Shown: positions 19,756 to 30,713, counted from the first letter of the stretch. The stretch is 64,000 nucleotides of DNA from Curvibacter gracilis ATCC BAA-807 (GCF_000518645.1 NZ_JADZ01000011.1:244525-308524), one strand, 5' to 3'. Notes: a model not told the origin generated them from the letters alone. Made by a program: numbers and translations.

Positions 19756-20931
19756 TCAGGACGAAGGAAGTGCCAATTCCGTGGCGCCGGCTGCGGGATC
19801 TGTGGCGGGCGCCAGATGCGCCAGGGCCAGGGCCGCCAGCTGCTGACGCAGCACCGGCAGGCCCTCGCCACTGCGCGCACTCAGGAACACGCGGGGCACC
19901 TGCCGGCCGGCCAGCTCATAGGTGTCCAGCGCCTGCAATGGGCGCTGCGCCTCATCGATCGCATCGAGCTTGTTGAAGACCAGCAGCTGCGGCACATCGG
20001 CCGCGCCGATCTCGCCCAACACACGCAGGACCTCGTTGAGTTGTTCGGGGTAATCCGGGTTGGCCGCATCCACCACATGCAGCAGCAGATCGGCGTCGGT
20101 GGCCTCTTGCAGCGTGGCCTGGAAGGCATCGATCAGCCCGTGCGGCAGGTCACGGATGAAGCCCACCGTGTCGGACAAGGACACCGAACGCCCGGCCTCG
20201 CCCAGATAGAGCTGGCGGGTGGTCGTGTCCAAGGTGGCAAAAAGCTGGTCGGCCGCATAGGCCCGGGCCTTCACCAGCGCGTTGAACAGCGTCGACTTGC
20301 CTGCGTTGGTGTAGCCCACCAGCGAGATGTTGAAGGTGTCGCGGCGCTCGCGCTGGCGGCGCTGGGTGCTGCGCTGGCGCTTGACCTTCTCGAGGCGCTC
20401 CTTGGTGCGCTTGATGGACTCGCCGATCATGCGGCGGTCCAGCTCGATCTGGGTTTCACCCGGACCGCCCCGGGCACCGATGCCCCCGCGCTGACGCTCC
20501 AGGTGGGACCAGCGGCGCACCAGGCGCGTGCTGATGTATTGCAAACGGGCCAGCTCGACCTGCAGCTTGCCTTCGAAGCTGCGGGCGCGCTGGGCAAAGA
20601 TTTCAAGAATGAGCAGGGTCCGGTCGTTGACCGGCAGGCCCAGGTGGCGCTCCAGGTTGCGCTGCTGGGCCGGGCTCAGGGATTGGTCGAACAAGACCTC
20701 GACGGCCCCGTGCTGCTCGGCCATGAAACGGATTTCATCAGCCTTGCCACTGCCGACGAACAGGGCGGCATCCGGCGCCTTGCGCTTGCAGGTGATGCGC
20801 GCCACGGGCGCCAGGCCTGCGGTCTCGGCGAGCAGCCCCAGTTCTTCCAGGTCGGCATCGAAATGCGGGCCACCCAGGTCCACACCCACAAGGATGACCG
20901 GGGTGGGGGCAGGAGAATTCTTGTCAGTCAA
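19756..20931 (-). CDS. hflX: Ribosome-rescue GTPase HflX
   Basis: GTPase that splits stalled or hibernating ribosomes, notably after heat stress. It is 391 residues, with an N-terminal HflX domain (FDQSLSPAQQRNLE and GGIGARGGPGETQIELDRR) followed by a GTPase domain: GYTNAGKST (G1), DTVGF (G3) and NKLD (G4). The start appears to be TTG at 20931, because no ATG or GTG precedes the conserved region in frame. A strong hairpin separates it from hfq, so expression may depend on read-through or its own promoter. Confidence 0.95.
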   Translation of the reverse strand: MTDKNSPAPTPVILVGVDLGGPHFDADLEELGLLAETAGLAPVARITCKRKAPDAALFVGSGKADEIRFMAEQHGAVEVLFDQSLSPAQQRNLERHLGLPVNDRTLLILEIFAQRARSFEGKLQVELARLQYISTRLVRRWSHLERQRGGIGARGGPGETQIELDRRMIGESIKRTKERLEKVKRQRSTQRRQRERRDTFNISLVGYTNAGKSTLFNALVKARAYAADQLFATLDTTTRQLYLGEAGRSVSLSDTVGFIRDLPHGLIDAFQATLQEATDADLLLHVVDAANPDYPEQLNEVLRVLGEIGAADVPQLLVFNKLDAIDEAQRPLQALDTYELAGRQVPRVFLSARSGEGLPVLRQQLAALALAHLAPATDPAAGATELALPSS

Positions 20932-20946
20932 ATCAACAGAGCCTGT

Positions 20947-20986
20947 AAAAAAGCCGGCCGCCCCCCTTGCGGGGGACGGCCGGCTT
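20947..20986 (-). terminator. Terminator between hfq and hflX
   Basis: On the minus strand AAGCCGGCCG-T-CCCCC, a GCAA loop, and GGGGGGCGGCCGGCTT are followed by TTTT. It starts five bases after the hfq stop and ends 16 bases before the hflX start. As hfq and hflX are normally co-expressed, it is probably a partial terminator. Confidence 0.85.
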
Positions 20987-20991
20987 CCGGA

Positions 20992-21243
20992 TCACTGTGC
21001 GGCTGCGGGCTCTGCAGCGTCAGCAGTGGAGAAGTTCACAGCACGACCCGGCACGATGGTCGAGATGGCATGCTTGTAAACCATTTGCGTCACGGTGTTG
21101 CGCAGCAACACCACGTACTGGTCGAACGACTCGATCTGACCTTGAAGCTTGATGCCGTTGACGAGGTAAATCGACACCGGCACATGCTCGCGGCGCAGTG
21201 CGTTCAGGAACGGGTCTTGAAGAAGCTGCCCTTTATTGCTCAC
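20992..21243 (-). CDS. hfq: RNA chaperone Hfq
   Basis: Hexameric Sm-like RNA chaperone that pairs small RNAs with mRNAs. It is 83 residues, beginning [22 protein letters not shown]. The Sm1 motif [19 protein letters not shown] and the Sm2 motif YKHAIST are intact, as is the distal-face region. The C-terminal tail is short and Ala-rich. The start codon is GTG at 21243 with GGAGA six bases upstream; there is no ATG in a sensible place. A promoter candidate lies at 21281-21308. Confidence 0.97.
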   Translation of the reverse strand: MSNKGQLLQDPFLNALRREHVPVSIYLVNGIKLQGQIESFDQYVVLLRNTVTQMVYKHAISTIVPGRAVNFSTADAAEPAAAQ

Positions 21244-21280
21244 GATATTCTCCGTGTTCAAAATGTTGTTGGAAAGCCAG

Positions 21281-21308
21281 ACCTTACCACAGGCCCGGCA
21301 CCTGGCAA
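21281..21308 (-). promoter_or_regulatory. Putative hfq promoter
   Basis: On the minus strand TTGCCA (21308-21303), a 16-base spacer and TAAGGT (21286-21281), placed 38 bases upstream of the hfq GTG and in the gap after der. Confidence 0.5.
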
Positions 21309-21360
21309 GGCGCAAGGCCAATTTTCAGCGCCCGCCCTCCCAGCCATGCGCCGCCAAGGC

Positions 21361-22704
21361 TCAGTGGCCATCCTTGTCGGCAAAGGGGTTTTGCGAGGTC
21401 TTGAGCTCGATGCGTAAAGGTGTACCCACCAGGCTGAACTCCTTGCGGAAACGACCTTCGAGGAATCGCTTGTAGGCCTCGGTCACATGCTCCAGGGAGT
21501 TGCCGTGGATCACGATCACCGGCGGGTTCATGCCCCCTTGGTGGGCGTAGCGCAGCTTCGGGCGGTACATGCCCGTCTTCTTGGGGGTCTGGAACTGCAC
21601 CGCTTCCAGCAGCAGGCGGGTGAGCACCGGCGTGGGCATCTTGCAGGTGGCCGCCTTGTGGGCCTGCGCAATCGCCGTCCACACCGGCCCCAGGCCCTGG
21701 CGCTTGCGCGCCGAGATGAAGTGCACCGAGGCGAACTTCAAGAAGGACAGGCGGGTCTCGATCGAGCGCTCGACCAGTTGGCGCTGGTAGTCGTCCACCG
21801 CATCCCATTTGTTGATGGCGATCACCACGGCGCGGCCGCTCTCCAGGATGTAGCCCGCAATGTGGGCGTCCTGATCGGTCACGCCCTGGGTGGCGTCCAG
21901 CAACAACAGCACCACGTTGGCCGATTCGATGGCCTGCAGGGTCTTGACCACCGAGAACTTCTCGATCGCCTCGAAGACCTTGCCCTTGCGGCGCAGGCCT
22001 GCGGTGTCCACCAGCTCATAGCGCTGCCCGTTGCGCTCGAAAGGCACCGAGATCGCATCGCGGGTGGTTCCGGGCATGTCGAAGGCCACGAGTCGCTCTT
22101 CGCCCAGCCAGGTGTTGATCAGCGTCGACTTGCCGACATTGGGACGCCCCGCGACGGCGAGCTTGATCAGGCCGGCATCGGCCTCCTCGGCGTCTTCGTC
22201 GGGTTCGGGCAGGTTCAGAGGCGCCAGTGCCAGATCGACCAGGCCACGGATGCCTTGGCCGTGGGCGGCCGACACCGGATAGACCTCGCCCAGCCCCAGC
22301 TCATAGAACTCGGACAGCTGCATGCCCTCTTTCATGCCTTCGGCCTTGTTGGCCGTCAGCACACAGGGCTTGCCCAGGCGACGCAGGTACTTGGCGATGT
22401 CGTGGTCCTGGGCCGACAGGCCGGCCCGCGCATCCACCACAAATATCACCACATCGGCTTCGGCCACGGCCTGCTGGGTCTGCTTGGCCATTTCCTTGTA
22501 GATGCCGCTGGCGGCATCGGGCTCGAAGCCCCCGGTGTCGATGACGATGTACTCGTGCGCGCCTTGCCGGCCATTGCCATAGTGGCGGTCGCGGGTCAGG
22601 CCCGCAAAATCGGCCACGATGGCATCACGCGACTTGGTGAGGCGGTTGAAAAGCGTCGACTTGCCGACATTGGGGCGCCCTACGAGCGCAATAACGGGTT
22701 TCAT
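21361..22704 (-). CDS. der: Ribosome-assembly GTPase Der (EngA)
   Basis: Essential double-GTPase for 50S subunit maturation. It is 447 residues with two Era-like G domains in tandem. The first has GRPNVGKST at residues 7-15 and DTGGF; the second has [12 protein letters not shown] near residue 186 with DTAG and NKWD. A C-terminal KH-like domain follows. The ATG at 22704 is 17 bases after bamB. The order der-bamB-yfgM-hisS is widely conserved. Confidence 0.97.
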   Translation of the reverse strand: MKPVIALVGRPNVGKSTLFNRLTKSRDAIVADFAGLTRDRHYGNGRQGAHEYIVIDTGGFEPDAASGIYKEMAKQTQQAVAEADVVIFVVDARAGLSAQDHDIAKYLRRLGKPCVLTANKAEGMKEGMQLSEFYELGLGEVYPVSAAHGQGIRGLVDLALAPLNLPEPDEDAEEADAGLIKLAVAGRPNVGKSTLINTWLGEERLVAFDMPGTTRDAISVPFERNGQRYELVDTAGLRRKGKVFEAIEKFSVVKTLQAIESANVVLLLLDATQGVTDQDAHIAGYILESGRAVVIAINKWDAVDDYQRQLVERSIETRLSFLKFASVHFISARKRQGLGPVWTAIAQAHKAATCKMPTPVLTRLLLEAVQFQTPKKTGMYRPKLRYAHQGGMNPPVIVIHGNSLEHVTEAYKRFLEGRFRKEFSLVGTPLRIELKTSQNPFADKDGH

Positions 22705-22721
22705 GAAACATTACCGCCGAT

Positions 22722-23867
22722 TCATTCCGGACGGAATGCAAACACGCCACCCTTGCGGGTGACCACGACCAACACGCCATCAGCCAGTACCGGCGCCACC
22801 GCGATCGGCGAGCCATCGGTGCTGAGGCGGTTGAGAGAACTGCCGTCTTCGCGCGACAGCAGATGGACAAAACCGGCGTCATCGCCGATCGCCAGCGAGC
22901 GGCCCAGCAGCAGCGGGGCCGTCAGGCGGCGGTACTGCAGGCGATCGCTGGTCCACAGGCGCTCACCATCGGCGCGACGCCAGGCCACCAGGCGGCCATC
23001 AGATTCGGTACCGAACACGGTGGCGGCGTCGCCATGCACACCGGTGAAGCCGTTGGCGGGCTTGGTCCAGCTCAGCGTGCCACGCTGGGCTTGCACACAA
23101 CCCACCGCCGCCTGGAAAGCGCGCACGCAGACCGAGTCGTCCACCCGGCTGACACGCCCCACCAGATCAACCAGGCGTTCGACATCATTGGTGCCGCGCG
23201 GCGTGGCCAGAGGGGCCTCCCAGCGGATGCCGCCATTGGCCGGATTCAGCCCCGCCAGTCGCCCTGACAGGCCCGCCACCAAGGTATCGTTGACCGGAAT
23301 CAGCACGCCGGGCTGGCGCAGCACCAGGGGCTCGCCCGGGCGCTGCTGGGTCCAGATCTTGCGCCCGGACTCGCCATCAAAGGCCGTCACCGATCGATCG
23401 GCCGCCAGCACAAACACCCGCCCGCCGGCCACCAGGGGCGCGGTGAAGACCTGGGCGGGCAATTGGCGGCGCCAGACTTCGCGGCCGGCGACAAAGCTGA
23501 CCAGTTCGTTGTTGCTGGTGACCACGGCCACCTGCTTGCCATCGCCTCCGACGCCGGCGGTGATACCGGCCTTGGCGTCGGCGCGCCAGAGTTCGCGACC
23601 GCTGGCCGCGTCAAAAGCGGTGACCTGCCCCGAAGACGAGGCCAGGGTCAACGTGGACCCCGTGACCTGGGCATCGAGCGGGAACTCCACGGCGCCCAGG
23701 CTGGCCGACCAGGCCGGCTTGACCCCCACCAGCGCCACCACGGGCGTCAGCTCGGCAGGCTTGTGCTTGGGTGAGCCCGAGCTGCAAGCAGTCAACACCA
23801 GCAGCGAGACGGCCGCCAGGGCCGCCATGAGGCTGCGTTCAACGACCGGTCGTGCCATTTGCTTCAC
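22722..23867 (-). CDS. bamB: Outer-membrane assembly lipoprotein BamB
   Basis: Beta-propeller lipoprotein of the BAM complex that folds outer-membrane proteins. It is 381 residues. The signal peptide ends in the lipobox LTAC with Cys28 as the lipidated residue. Repeated PQQ-like blades are visible, such as AFDAASGRELWRADAKAG and AFDGESGRKIWTQQ. The start is GTG at 23867, overlapping the yfgM stop by four bases, with GAGGA six bases upstream; an ATG three codons later is the alternative. Confidence 0.95.
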   Translation of the reverse strand: MKQMARPVVERSLMAALAAVSLLVLTACSSGSPKHKPAELTPVVALVGVKPAWSASLGAVEFPLDAQVTGSTLTLASSSGQVTAFDAASGRELWRADAKAGITAGVGGDGKQVAVVTSNNELVSFVAGREVWRRQLPAQVFTAPLVAGGRVFVLAADRSVTAFDGESGRKIWTQQRPGEPLVLRQPGVLIPVNDTLVAGLSGRLAGLNPANGGIRWEAPLATPRGTNDVERLVDLVGRVSRVDDSVCVRAFQAAVGCVQAQRGTLSWTKPANGFTGVHGDAATVFGTESDGRLVAWRRADGERLWTSDRLQYRRLTAPLLLGRSLAIGDDAGFVHLLSREDGSSLNRLSTDGSPIAVAPVLADGVLVVVTRKGGVFAFRPE

Positions 23868-24559
23868 TTCTTGTCCTCGGTAGGGGCTGTTGCGGTTGCC
23901 GCCGGCTCGGCAGCAGCTTGCGGGTTGACGCCCAGTGCATTGAGCTTGGCCTCGATCAGGCGTCGGTACTCCGTGCGCTCGTCGAGCTTTTGATAGGCCT
24001 TGCGGTACTCGGCGACGGCCTCGTCGGCCTTGCCTTGCAGGGCATACACATCGCCCTTGCGGTCGGCCGCCAGGGCTTCGAATTCTGCCGGGAAAGCGGT
24101 GCCCAGCGTCTTGAGTGCTTCGTCGTAGGCCTTGGCATCCACCTGAAGGGCCGCCAGACGCAGGCGAGCCACGGCTTTCACGCCATCGTCACCGGACTGC
24201 TCCAGCACCCAGTTCAGTGCCGCCTTGGCGGCATCGGCGTTGCCTTTGTCGGCCAGGGCCTGGGCGGCCAGCAGACTGGCCTGGGCGGCATAGGCCGTGC
24301 GGCCGTACTTGCCATGGATGTCCTCCTGCACGCGGGCCACCTTTTGCAGGTCCTGTGCTTTGACTGCGCGCTCCATTTCGTCATAGAGCACGGCCGCCTG
24401 GGCGGCCTGGCTGCGCTGCCAGTACTGGTAGCCGTTCCAGGCGGCAAAACCGCCAAAGATCACGATCAGCACCCAGCTGATGGCATTGCCATAGCGGTTC
24501 CAGAAATGCTTGAGCTGATCGAGTTGTTCTTGTTCTTCGAGGTCGAGATGAGATGCCAT
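23864..24559 (-). CDS. yfgM: YfgM-family ancillary translocon protein (TPR)
   Basis: Single-pass inner-membrane protein with a periplasmic TPR region that associates with the SecYEG translocon and periplasmic chaperones in E. coli. It is 231 residues. The cytoplasmic head DLEEQEQLDQLKHFWNRYG precedes a membrane segment at residues 25-42. TPR-like helices follow, including GDDGVKAVARLRLAALQVD and LQGKADEAVAEYRKAYQKL, then an Ala-rich tail. It lies between hisS and bamB as in many proteobacteria. Confidence 0.92.
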   Translation of the reverse strand: MASHLDLEEQEQLDQLKHFWNRYGNAISWVLIVIFGGFAAWNGYQYWQRSQAAQAAVLYDEMERAVKAQDLQKVARVQEDIHGKYGRTAYAAQASLLAAQALADKGNADAAKAALNWVLEQSGDDGVKAVARLRLAALQVDAKAYDEALKTLGTAFPAEFEALAADRKGDVYALQGKADEAVAEYRKAYQKLDERTEYRRLIEAKLNALGVNPQAAAEPAATATAPTEDKK

Positions 24560-24571
24560 GGCGTTGTGCTG

Positions 24572-25906
24572 TTAATTCGGGGATTGTAGGGTGATCGCCC
24601 ATTGGGGCAGATCGCCCAGGGAGCGGGCCTGCTGAGCGCCTGCGCCATCGCGCAGCGACTTCACGGTGACCTCGCCACGGGCCAGTTCGTCGCCACCAAA
24701 GATGAGGGCATGGCGTGCGCCGCTGGCATCGGCCTTCTTGAACTGGGACTTCATGCTGCCCCAGGACTCGGCCGCACCGGCGTGCATCTGCACCGACACG
24801 CCCAAGGCGCGCAATTGCACCAGGGTCTTGAGCACCACCGGCAAGGCCGAAGCATCGGGCACGATGGCATAGGCGTCGGGCGCCGGGGCCTGCGCCGGGG
24901 CCTGCTCGCGCAGCAGCTCCAGCACCCGCTCCACCCCCAGGGCCCAGCCCACGGCCGGCGCGGCCTTGCCGCCGATCTGCTCGATCAGGTAGTCGTAACG
25001 GCCACCACCGCAGATCGTGCCTTGCGAACCCAGGCTCTCGGTGATGAACTCGAACACCGTGAGGTTGTAGTAGTCCATGCCGCGCACCAGGCGCGGGTTG
25101 ATGGTGTAGGCCACGCCGCAGGCATCGAGAATGCCGCGCACGGTGTTGAAGTGGGCCAGCGAGGCCTCGCCAAGGAAATCGATCAGGCGCGGGGCCGATT
25201 CGACCACCTCACGCATGGCCGGGTTCTTGGTGTCCAGGATGCGCAGCGGGTTGCTGTGCAGACGACGGCGGGCATCTTCGTCCAGCAACTCCTGATGTTG
25301 CTCGAAGTGAGCGATGAGCGCGGCGCGGTGCGCCTTGCGCTCGGCGGGCTGGCCCAGGCTGTTGAGCTCCAGGCGCACATCCTTGAGACCCAGCTCCTGC
25401 CACAGGGCGTTGGCCAGCAGGATCAGTTCGGCATCGACCTCGGCACCCGGAAAGCCCAGGGCCTCGGCACCGATCTGGTGGAACTGGCGATAGCGGCCGC
25501 GCTGCGGGCGCTCGTGCCGGAACATCGGGCCCATGTAGTACAGGCGCTTGCCGCCGTCGTACAGCATCGAGTGCTCGGCCACGGCCCGCACCACGCCGGC
25601 GGTGTTCTCGGGGCGCAGGGTCAGGGCTTCGCCGTTGAGCTTGTCCTCGAAGGAGTACATCTCTTTTTCGACGATGTCGGTCACCTCGCCCAGGCCGCGC
25701 ACAAACAGGGGCGTGGGTTCGACGATGGGGGTGCGGATGTTGCGGTAGGCATGGCGGGCCATCAACTGGCGCACCTTGTCTTCCAGCCACTCCCACTGCG
25801 CCGACTCGGGCGGCAGGATGTCGTTCATGCCTTTGACGGCGGAAAGCTTTTCAAATCGGGGCGCGGACGCCGCAGCCGCTGGGGCTGCCTGGGGTTTCTC
25901 GGACAT
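24572..25906 (-). CDS. hisS: Histidyl-tRNA synthetase
   Basis: Class II aminoacyl-tRNA synthetase charging tRNA-His. It is 444 residues. Motif 2 is visible as [20 protein letters not shown], the histidine-specific signature as [14 protein letters not shown], and motif 3 as [13 protein letters not shown]. An anticodon-binding domain follows from about residue 340. The first 20 residues are Ala-rich and poorly conserved. It lies five bases after ispG. Its paralogue hisZ is also in this window. Confidence 0.97.
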   Translation of the reverse strand: MSEKPQAAPAAAASAPRFEKLSAVKGMNDILPPESAQWEWLEDKVRQLMARHAYRNIRTPIVEPTPLFVRGLGEVTDIVEKEMYSFEDKLNGEALTLRPENTAGVVRAVAEHSMLYDGGKRLYYMGPMFRHERPQRGRYRQFHQIGAEALGFPGAEVDAELILLANALWQELGLKDVRLELNSLGQPAERKAHRAALIAHFEQHQELLDEDARRRLHSNPLRILDTKNPAMREVVESAPRLIDFLGEASLAHFNTVRGILDACGVAYTINPRLVRGMDYYNLTVFEFITESLGSQGTICGGGRYDYLIEQIGGKAAPAVGWALGVERVLELLREQAPAQAPAPDAYAIVPDASALPVVLKTLVQLRALGVSVQMHAGAAESWGSMKSQFKKADASGARHALIFGGDELARGEVTVKSLRDGAGAQQARSLGDLPQWAITLQSPN

Positions 25907-25911
25907 AAGGA

Positions 25912-27216
25912 TCAGATGGGCTCGGAGTGCGGGGCCGCAGCGGCCGCTCCAAAGCGCTTTTCAATGTAGTTTTCGACGATCTGGTGGAACTCGGCCGCGA
26001 TGTTGTCGCCACGCAGCGTGAGGGCCTTCTCGCCATCGATGAACACCGGCGCAGCCGGCGCCTCGCCGGTGCCCGGCAGGCTGATGCCGATGTCGGCGTG
26101 CTTGCTTTCACCAGGGCCATTGACGATGCAGCCCATGACCGCCAGCTTGAGGTTTTCGACGCCGGGGTAGCGCGATCGCCAGACCGGCATCTGCGCCCGC
26201 AGGAAGTCATCGATCTGCTTGGCCAGTTCTTGGAATGTGGTGCTGGTGGTGCGGCCACAGCCCGGGCAAGCCGTGACGCTGGGCACGAACACGCGCAGCC
26301 CCAGCGCCTGCAGGATCTCGGAGGCGATCACCACCTCCTGGGTGCGCGGCTCGCCAGGCTGGGGGGTGAGCGACACGCGGATGGTGTCGCCAATGCCTTC
26401 TTGCAGCAGGATGGACAGCGCCGTGGCCGAGGCCACCGTGCCCTTGGTGCCCATGCCGGCCTCGGTCAGGCCCAGGTGCAAGGCGTAGTCGGTGCGGCGG
26501 CCCAGCTCGCGGTAAACCGCGATCAGGTCCTGTACCCCGCTGACCTTGCACGACAGAATGATCTGATGGCCCGGCAGGCCCATTTCCTCGGCCCGCTGAG
26601 CCGAGGTGATGGCCGATGAGATCAGGGCCTCGTACATCACCTGTCGCGCGTCCCAGGGCTGGGCGCGCTGGCTGTTCTCGTCCATCAGGCTGGCCAGCAG
26701 CTCCTGGTCGAGGCTGCCCCAATTGACGCCGATGCGCACGGGCTTGTTCCAGCGGATGGCGGCATCGATCATCTGGCCGAACTGGCGATCGTGTTTGTCG
26801 CCCTTGCCCACGTTGCCCGGGTTGATGCGGTACTTGGACAAGGCCTCGGCGCAGGCGGGGTGCTCGGTCAGCAGACGGTGGCCGTTGTAGTGGAAGTCGC
26901 CGATCAAGGGCACGGAGATGCCCATGCGGTCGAGCTGCTCACGGATGTGGGGCACGGCAGCGGCCGCCTCGGGCGTGTTCACCGTGATGCGCACCATCTC
27001 GGAACCCGCAAGCGCCAGCTCCTTGACCTGGATGGCGGTGCCGATCACATCCACCGTGTCGGTGTTGGTCATCGACTGGACACGCACGGGCGCATCGCCC
27101 CCCACGGTGACATGGTTGCTGCCCCAGGACGTCACCGCCTGACGCGAGCGGCGCGGCTTGGGCTGGGCCGTCGGAATCGGTTGCTGCCCCCACACCGGGC
27201 GCTCGCTGTCGCTCAT
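25912..27216 (-). CDS. ispG: 4-hydroxy-3-methylbut-2-enyl diphosphate synthase IspG (GcpE)
   Basis: Iron-sulfur enzyme of the MEP isoprenoid pathway that converts MEcPP to HMBPP. It is 434 residues. The TIM-barrel domain carries DFHYNGH and PGNVGKGDK. The 4Fe-4S ligands are the two Cys of CPGCGR and the Cys of GCIVNGPGE, in the C-terminal domain. The ATG at 27216 shares its A with the rodZ stop (TGATG), so translation is coupled; the GTG one codon upstream is less likely. Confidence 0.96.
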   Translation of the reverse strand: MSDSERPVWGQQPIPTAQPKPRRSRQAVTSWGSNHVTVGGDAPVRVQSMTNTDTVDVIGTAIQVKELALAGSEMVRITVNTPEAAAAVPHIREQLDRMGISVPLIGDFHYNGHRLLTEHPACAEALSKYRINPGNVGKGDKHDRQFGQMIDAAIRWNKPVRIGVNWGSLDQELLASLMDENSQRAQPWDARQVMYEALISSAITSAQRAEEMGLPGHQIILSCKVSGVQDLIAVYRELGRRTDYALHLGLTEAGMGTKGTVASATALSILLQEGIGDTIRVSLTPQPGEPRTQEVVIASEILQALGLRVFVPSVTACPGCGRTTSTTFQELAKQIDDFLRAQMPVWRSRYPGVENLKLAVMGCIVNGPGESKHADIGISLPGTGEAPAAPVFIDGEKALTLRGDNIAAEFHQIVENYIEKRFGAAAAAPHSEPI

Positions 27217-28247
27217 CACTTCACCTCGAAACGGGCCACGTTGTCACGCGCCACAGATTGCAGATCAAAAGCCTTGCCCCGCACCTGGACCTGGGTGGCA
27301 TCCACCTTGCCCACCACCACGGTGAGCGGCGGCACGCCTCCCGCAGAAGCGGTCTCGCCAGCGCTCAGGGTCTTCTGGAAGGTGACCTGGCCATTGGCAT
27401 CGGTCACCTTGATCCAGGAGCTTCCGCTGGCACTGAAACTCAGCACCGAGGCGGCCGATGGGGCCACCGGCACAGCCGGGCTGGCCGCAGGCGCGGGTGG
27501 GACCGGCGCGGGCGCGGATGGGACCGGCGCGGGCGCCGGGGCGGACGCAGTCACTGGGGCCGGCGCCGGAGTGGGGACAGGGGCAGGTACCGTGGCAGGT
27601 ACAGGGGTGGCCGCAGTCGCCGGAGCCTGGGCCACCGCAGGCGCGACCGGCGGTGACACGGGTGCTGGTGCAGACGGTGTTGCCACAGCCGGCGGGTTCG
27701 CAGACCCTTCCGATGTCTGCGCCACCACAGGGGGTGGAGCAGGTTCAGGCTCTGGCGCCGCCTGGACCACGGCCCCCGGGCTGGTCAGCGGGGCCGCTGG
27801 CTCGGGGACGCTGGGGCTGAAACGGGGCCAAAGGTAGATGGCCAGGGCACCCAGACACAACAGAGGCACGGCCAACAGCGTGGGGCTGAAGCGATGCTCC
27901 GACACCAGGCGGTTGCGCCGCTCATTCTGGGCGCGGAAAGGGGTGTTGATGCCCGCGTCGTCCGGGTTCAGCCTGGGGGCCTGGGTCTGGGGCAGGCGCT
28001 CCAGCACCGGAGCGGCATCGATGCGCAGGGTGCGGCACACGCTGGAGGCCAGGGCCCGCACGAACACCGCATCGGGCAGTTGATCATAGCGATCGGATTC
28101 GAGCGCCTCGAGCTTGCTCACCGGCACCTTGAGCGCCACCGCCAGGGCCGCGACATGCATGCCGGCCGCTTCACGGGCCTGACGCAACAGTGCACCTGCC
28201 GAGAGCGGTGGCACGCTTGCCACCGCCACGTCTTCCACCTCACTCAT
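27216..28247 (-). CDS. rodZ: RodZ-like cytoskeletal helix-turn-helix protein
   Basis: Bitopic membrane protein that links MreB to the cell-wall machinery in rod-shaped cells. It is 343 residues. An N-terminal HTH-25 domain (about 15-75) contains [20 protein letters not shown] and [19 protein letters not shown]. One membrane segment lies near residues 122-142. A long Pro/Ala/Val-rich periplasmic linker leads to a C-terminal DUF4115 domain (about 245-343). The ATG at 28247 overlaps the pilW stop. The pilW-rodZ-ispG order is conserved. Confidence 0.9.
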   Translation of the reverse strand: MSEVEDVAVASVPPLSAGALLRQAREAAGMHVAALAVALKVPVSKLEALESDRYDQLPDAVFVRALASSVCRTLRIDAAPVLERLPQTQAPRLNPDDAGINTPFRAQNERRNRLVSEHRFSPTLLAVPLLCLGALAIYLWPRFSPSVPEPAAPLTSPGAVVQAAPEPEPAPPPVVAQTSEGSANPPAVATPSAPAPVSPPVAPAVAQAPATAATPVPATVPAPVPTPAPAPVTASAPAPAPVPSAPAPVPPAPAASPAVPVAPSAASVLSFSASGSSWIKVTDANGQVTFQKTLSAGETASAGGVPPLTVVVGKVDATQVQVRGKAFDLQSVARDNVARFEVK

Positions 28248-29085
28248 CAAACGCTCCCCGCTCGTAGGACGACAGCTCCCGGGCCTGGGGGAACCGCTTC
28301 TTCAATTGCTCGACCAGTTGCAACATCGCCACCCGGTCACCCATGCGGTGCTCCACCCGGATACCCAGCCACAAGGACTCGGCATTGGCATATTCACTGT
28401 TGTTCAGGCGACGGATGTAGAACTGGGCCCGCACCAGCTCGCCGCGCTGGTAAAGCAAGGCAGCCAGGTTGTAGCCGGTGATGGGGTTGCCGGCGTCCAG
28501 CTCGTAGGAACGCGCCAGGCTACGTTCGGCCTCGGCCTTGCGCCCGGCGCGGGCCTGACACAGACCCTGGGCCATGAAAGTCTTGGCCTTGTCGCCATAC
28601 AAGGGGCTTTGCAAGGCCTGGTTGAACAGGTCTTCAGCTTCGCTGTAACGCTTGCGCTGGCACAGCAACCAGCCGTAGTTGTGCAGGATGTTGGAGTCGC
28701 GTGGGCTCAGTGCCAAGGCACGCTTGAAGCCCTCTTCGGCCTGGCGCTCATCATTGAGCCGCATGTAGATCAGGCCACGCAGGTTGTAGGCCTCGGCAAA
28801 GCCCGGGTCGGCGGCCAGCACCTGGCGCACCTCATCGAGCGCCACGGTGGTCTTGCCCTGGTCGAAGTAGTTGGAGGCCAGCTCCAGGCGGATGCGGGCT
28901 CGGCGCCGGGCTTCACCCTCGTCACTGGCGCCCCCCGGCGTTTCCGTGATGATCGGGTCATTGGAGGCGCTGGGCTGCGTGGCACAGCCACTCAGTGCAC
29001 CCAGCAGCAGGCCGGCGGCCACGGCAGTCACGGTGGCACTCAGGACACTTCGCCAGAGATGGCGCATTGCCAGGGCAGTCCCCAT
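28240..29085 (-). CDS. pilW: Type IV pilus biogenesis lipoprotein PilW/PilF
   Basis: TPR lipoprotein (pilotin) needed for assembly of the PilQ secretin in the outer membrane. It is 281 residues. A signal peptide with the lipobox LSGC is followed by tandem TPR repeats, for example GFAEAYNLRGLIYMRLNDER and NILHNYGWLLCQRKRYSEA. AAGGAGG precedes the ATG at 29085, which overlaps the rlmN stop as TGATG. The neighbours rlmN and rodZ are the usual ones. Confidence 0.93.
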   Translation of the reverse strand: MGTALAMRHLWRSVLSATVTAVAAGLLLGALSGCATQPSASNDPIITETPGGASDEGEARRRARIRLELASNYFDQGKTTVALDEVRQVLAADPGFAEAYNLRGLIYMRLNDERQAEEGFKRALALSPRDSNILHNYGWLLCQRKRYSEAEDLFNQALQSPLYGDKAKTFMAQGLCQARAGRKAEAERSLARSYELDAGNPITGYNLAALLYQRGELVRAQFYIRRLNNSEYANAESLWLGIRVEHRMGDRVAMLQLVEQLKKRFPQARELSSYERGAFDE

Positions 29086-30236
29086 CAAGCCTCCTTGTTG
29101 TTGGCCGTCAATTCGGTCACGGGTTTCAGAACGATGGTGCGCTGCTGGGCAATACGCTCAGCCACCCGGGTTCGGTCACGGACATCGCCGGCCAGTTGGC
29201 CGCATGCCGCATCGATGTCATCACCACGGGTCTTTCGCACGGTCGTCACGATACCAGCATCAAGCAGGATTTTCGCAAACGCCTGCACACGCTCGGTGGG
29301 CGAGCGCAACAGGCCGGAGGCCGGGAAGGGGTTGAAGGGAATCAGGTTGAACTTGCACCACACGCCTTTTCCACTGGCGTGCTGACGCACCAGCTCGATC
29401 AACTGGCGCGCATGCTCGGGGCTGTCGTTGACGCCATCGAGCATGCAGTACTCGAAGGTGATGAAGTCACGAGGGGCAAATTCGAGGTATTGGTTGCAAG
29501 CCGCCATCAACTCGGCGATGGGGTACTTGCGGTTGAGCGGCACCAGGTTGTCACGCAGCGGGTCGTTGGGCGCATGCAATGACACGGCCAGGGCCACTGC
29601 GCAATCTTGCGACAGGCGCTCCATCATCGGCACCACGCCCGAGGTGGACACCGTGACACGCCGGCGCGACAGGCCGTAGCCGTGGTCGTCCAGCATGGTG
29701 CGCAAGGCCGGCACCAGCGCGCCGTAGTTCTGCAGCGGCTCGCCCATGCCCATCATCACCACATTGGAGATGACGCGCTCGGAGGTCTGAAACTGGCGGC
29801 GCAGGGTGTGCTCGGCAAACCAGAGCTGGGCAACGATCTCGCCGGTGCTGAGGTTGCGGCTGAAGCCCTGATGACCGGTGGAACAAAAACGACAACCCAC
29901 GGCACAACCGGCCTGGGACGACACGCACAGCGTGCCTCGATCGTCTTCGGGAATGAATACAGCCTCGACGGCATTGCCATCGCCCACATCGAACAGCCAC
30001 TTGATGGTGCCGTCGGCGGAGTCATGGCGGCTCAGGACAGAAAGGCCCTCGACACGGGCACGTCCCTTGAGCTTTTCGCGAAGCGACTTGGCCAGATCGG
30101 TCATCTGGTCGAAATCGGATTCGCCCCGCTGGTGGATCCAGCGGAAGAGCTGGGTGGCACGAAAGCGCTTCTCACCCAGCTGGTCGCAGAACGCAGCCAA
30201 CCCCTCGAGGTCGAAATCAAGCAGATTGGCTGTCAT
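29085..30236 (-). CDS. rlmN: Dual-specificity 23S rRNA/tRNA methyltransferase RlmN
   Basis: Radical-SAM enzyme that methylates C2 of A2503 in 23S rRNA and A37 in some tRNAs. It is 383 residues. The cluster motif is CAVGCRFC (Cys-x3-Cys-x2-Cys). A later Cys in [10 protein letters not shown] is the residue expected to carry the methyl group. [12 protein letters not shown] is the SAM-binding GEP region. It heads the rlmN-pilW-rodZ-ispG run and lies 22 bases after ndk. Confidence 0.96.
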   Translation of the reverse strand: MTANLLDFDLEGLAAFCDQLGEKRFRATQLFRWIHQRGESDFDQMTDLAKSLREKLKGRARVEGLSVLSRHDSADGTIKWLFDVGDGNAVEAVFIPEDDRGTLCVSSQAGCAVGCRFCSTGHQGFSRNLSTGEIVAQLWFAEHTLRRQFQTSERVISNVVMMGMGEPLQNYGALVPALRTMLDDHGYGLSRRRVTVSTSGVVPMMERLSQDCAVALAVSLHAPNDPLRDNLVPLNRKYPIAELMAACNQYLEFAPRDFITFEYCMLDGVNDSPEHARQLIELVRQHASGKGVWCKFNLIPFNPFPASGLLRSPTERVQAFAKILLDAGIVTTVRKTRGDDIDAACGQLAGDVRDRTRVAERIAQQRTIVLKPVTELTANNKEA

Positions 30237-30258
30237 TGCATGCGTGGCTCGCGAAAAA

Positions 30259-30684
30259 TCAACGAGCGTAGATGTTCAGGCTGGGGAAGAAGAAAGCGAT
30301 TTCGACGGCAGCGGTTTCAGCGGCGTCAGAACCGTGCACGGCATTGGCGTCGATGCTGTCAGCGAAGTCAGCACGGATGGTGCCGGCGTCGGCCTTCTTC
30401 GGGTCGGTGGCGCCCATCAGTTCACGGTTCTTCAGGATGGCGTTTTCGCCTTCCAGAACTTGAACGTGGACAGGGCCGGAGACCATGAAGTCCACCAGGT
30501 CCTTGAAGAAGGGGCGTGCAGCGTGCACAGCGTAGAACTGCTCGGCTTCGGCGCGCGACAGTTGCACCAGACGCGAAGCGGCGATCTTCAGGCCAGCGGC
30601 TTCAAAGCGAGCCAGGATTTGGCCGATGACGTTCTTGGCGACGGCGTCAGGCTTGATGATGGAGAGAGTGCGTTCGATTGCCAT
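30259..30684 (-). CDS. ndk: Nucleoside diphosphate kinase
   Basis: Transfers gamma-phosphate between nucleoside tri- and diphosphates through a phosphohistidine. It is 141 residues, the usual size. It begins [17 protein letters not shown], and the active-site motif is [12 protein letters not shown] with the phosphorylated His. AGGAATCA precedes the ATG at 30684. A perfect palindrome lies 30 bases upstream. It is probably the first gene of the ndk-rlmN-pilW-rodZ-ispG-hisS run. Confidence 0.97.
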   Translation of the reverse strand: MAIERTLSIIKPDAVAKNVIGQILARFEAAGLKIAASRLVQLSRAEAEQFYAVHAARPFFKDLVDFMVSGPVHVQVLEGENAILKNRELMGATDPKKADAGTIRADFADSIDANAVHGSDAAETAAVEIAFFFPSLNIYAR

Positions 30685-30713
30685 GATTGATTCCTGAACT
30701 GAGTTTTTGTAAT

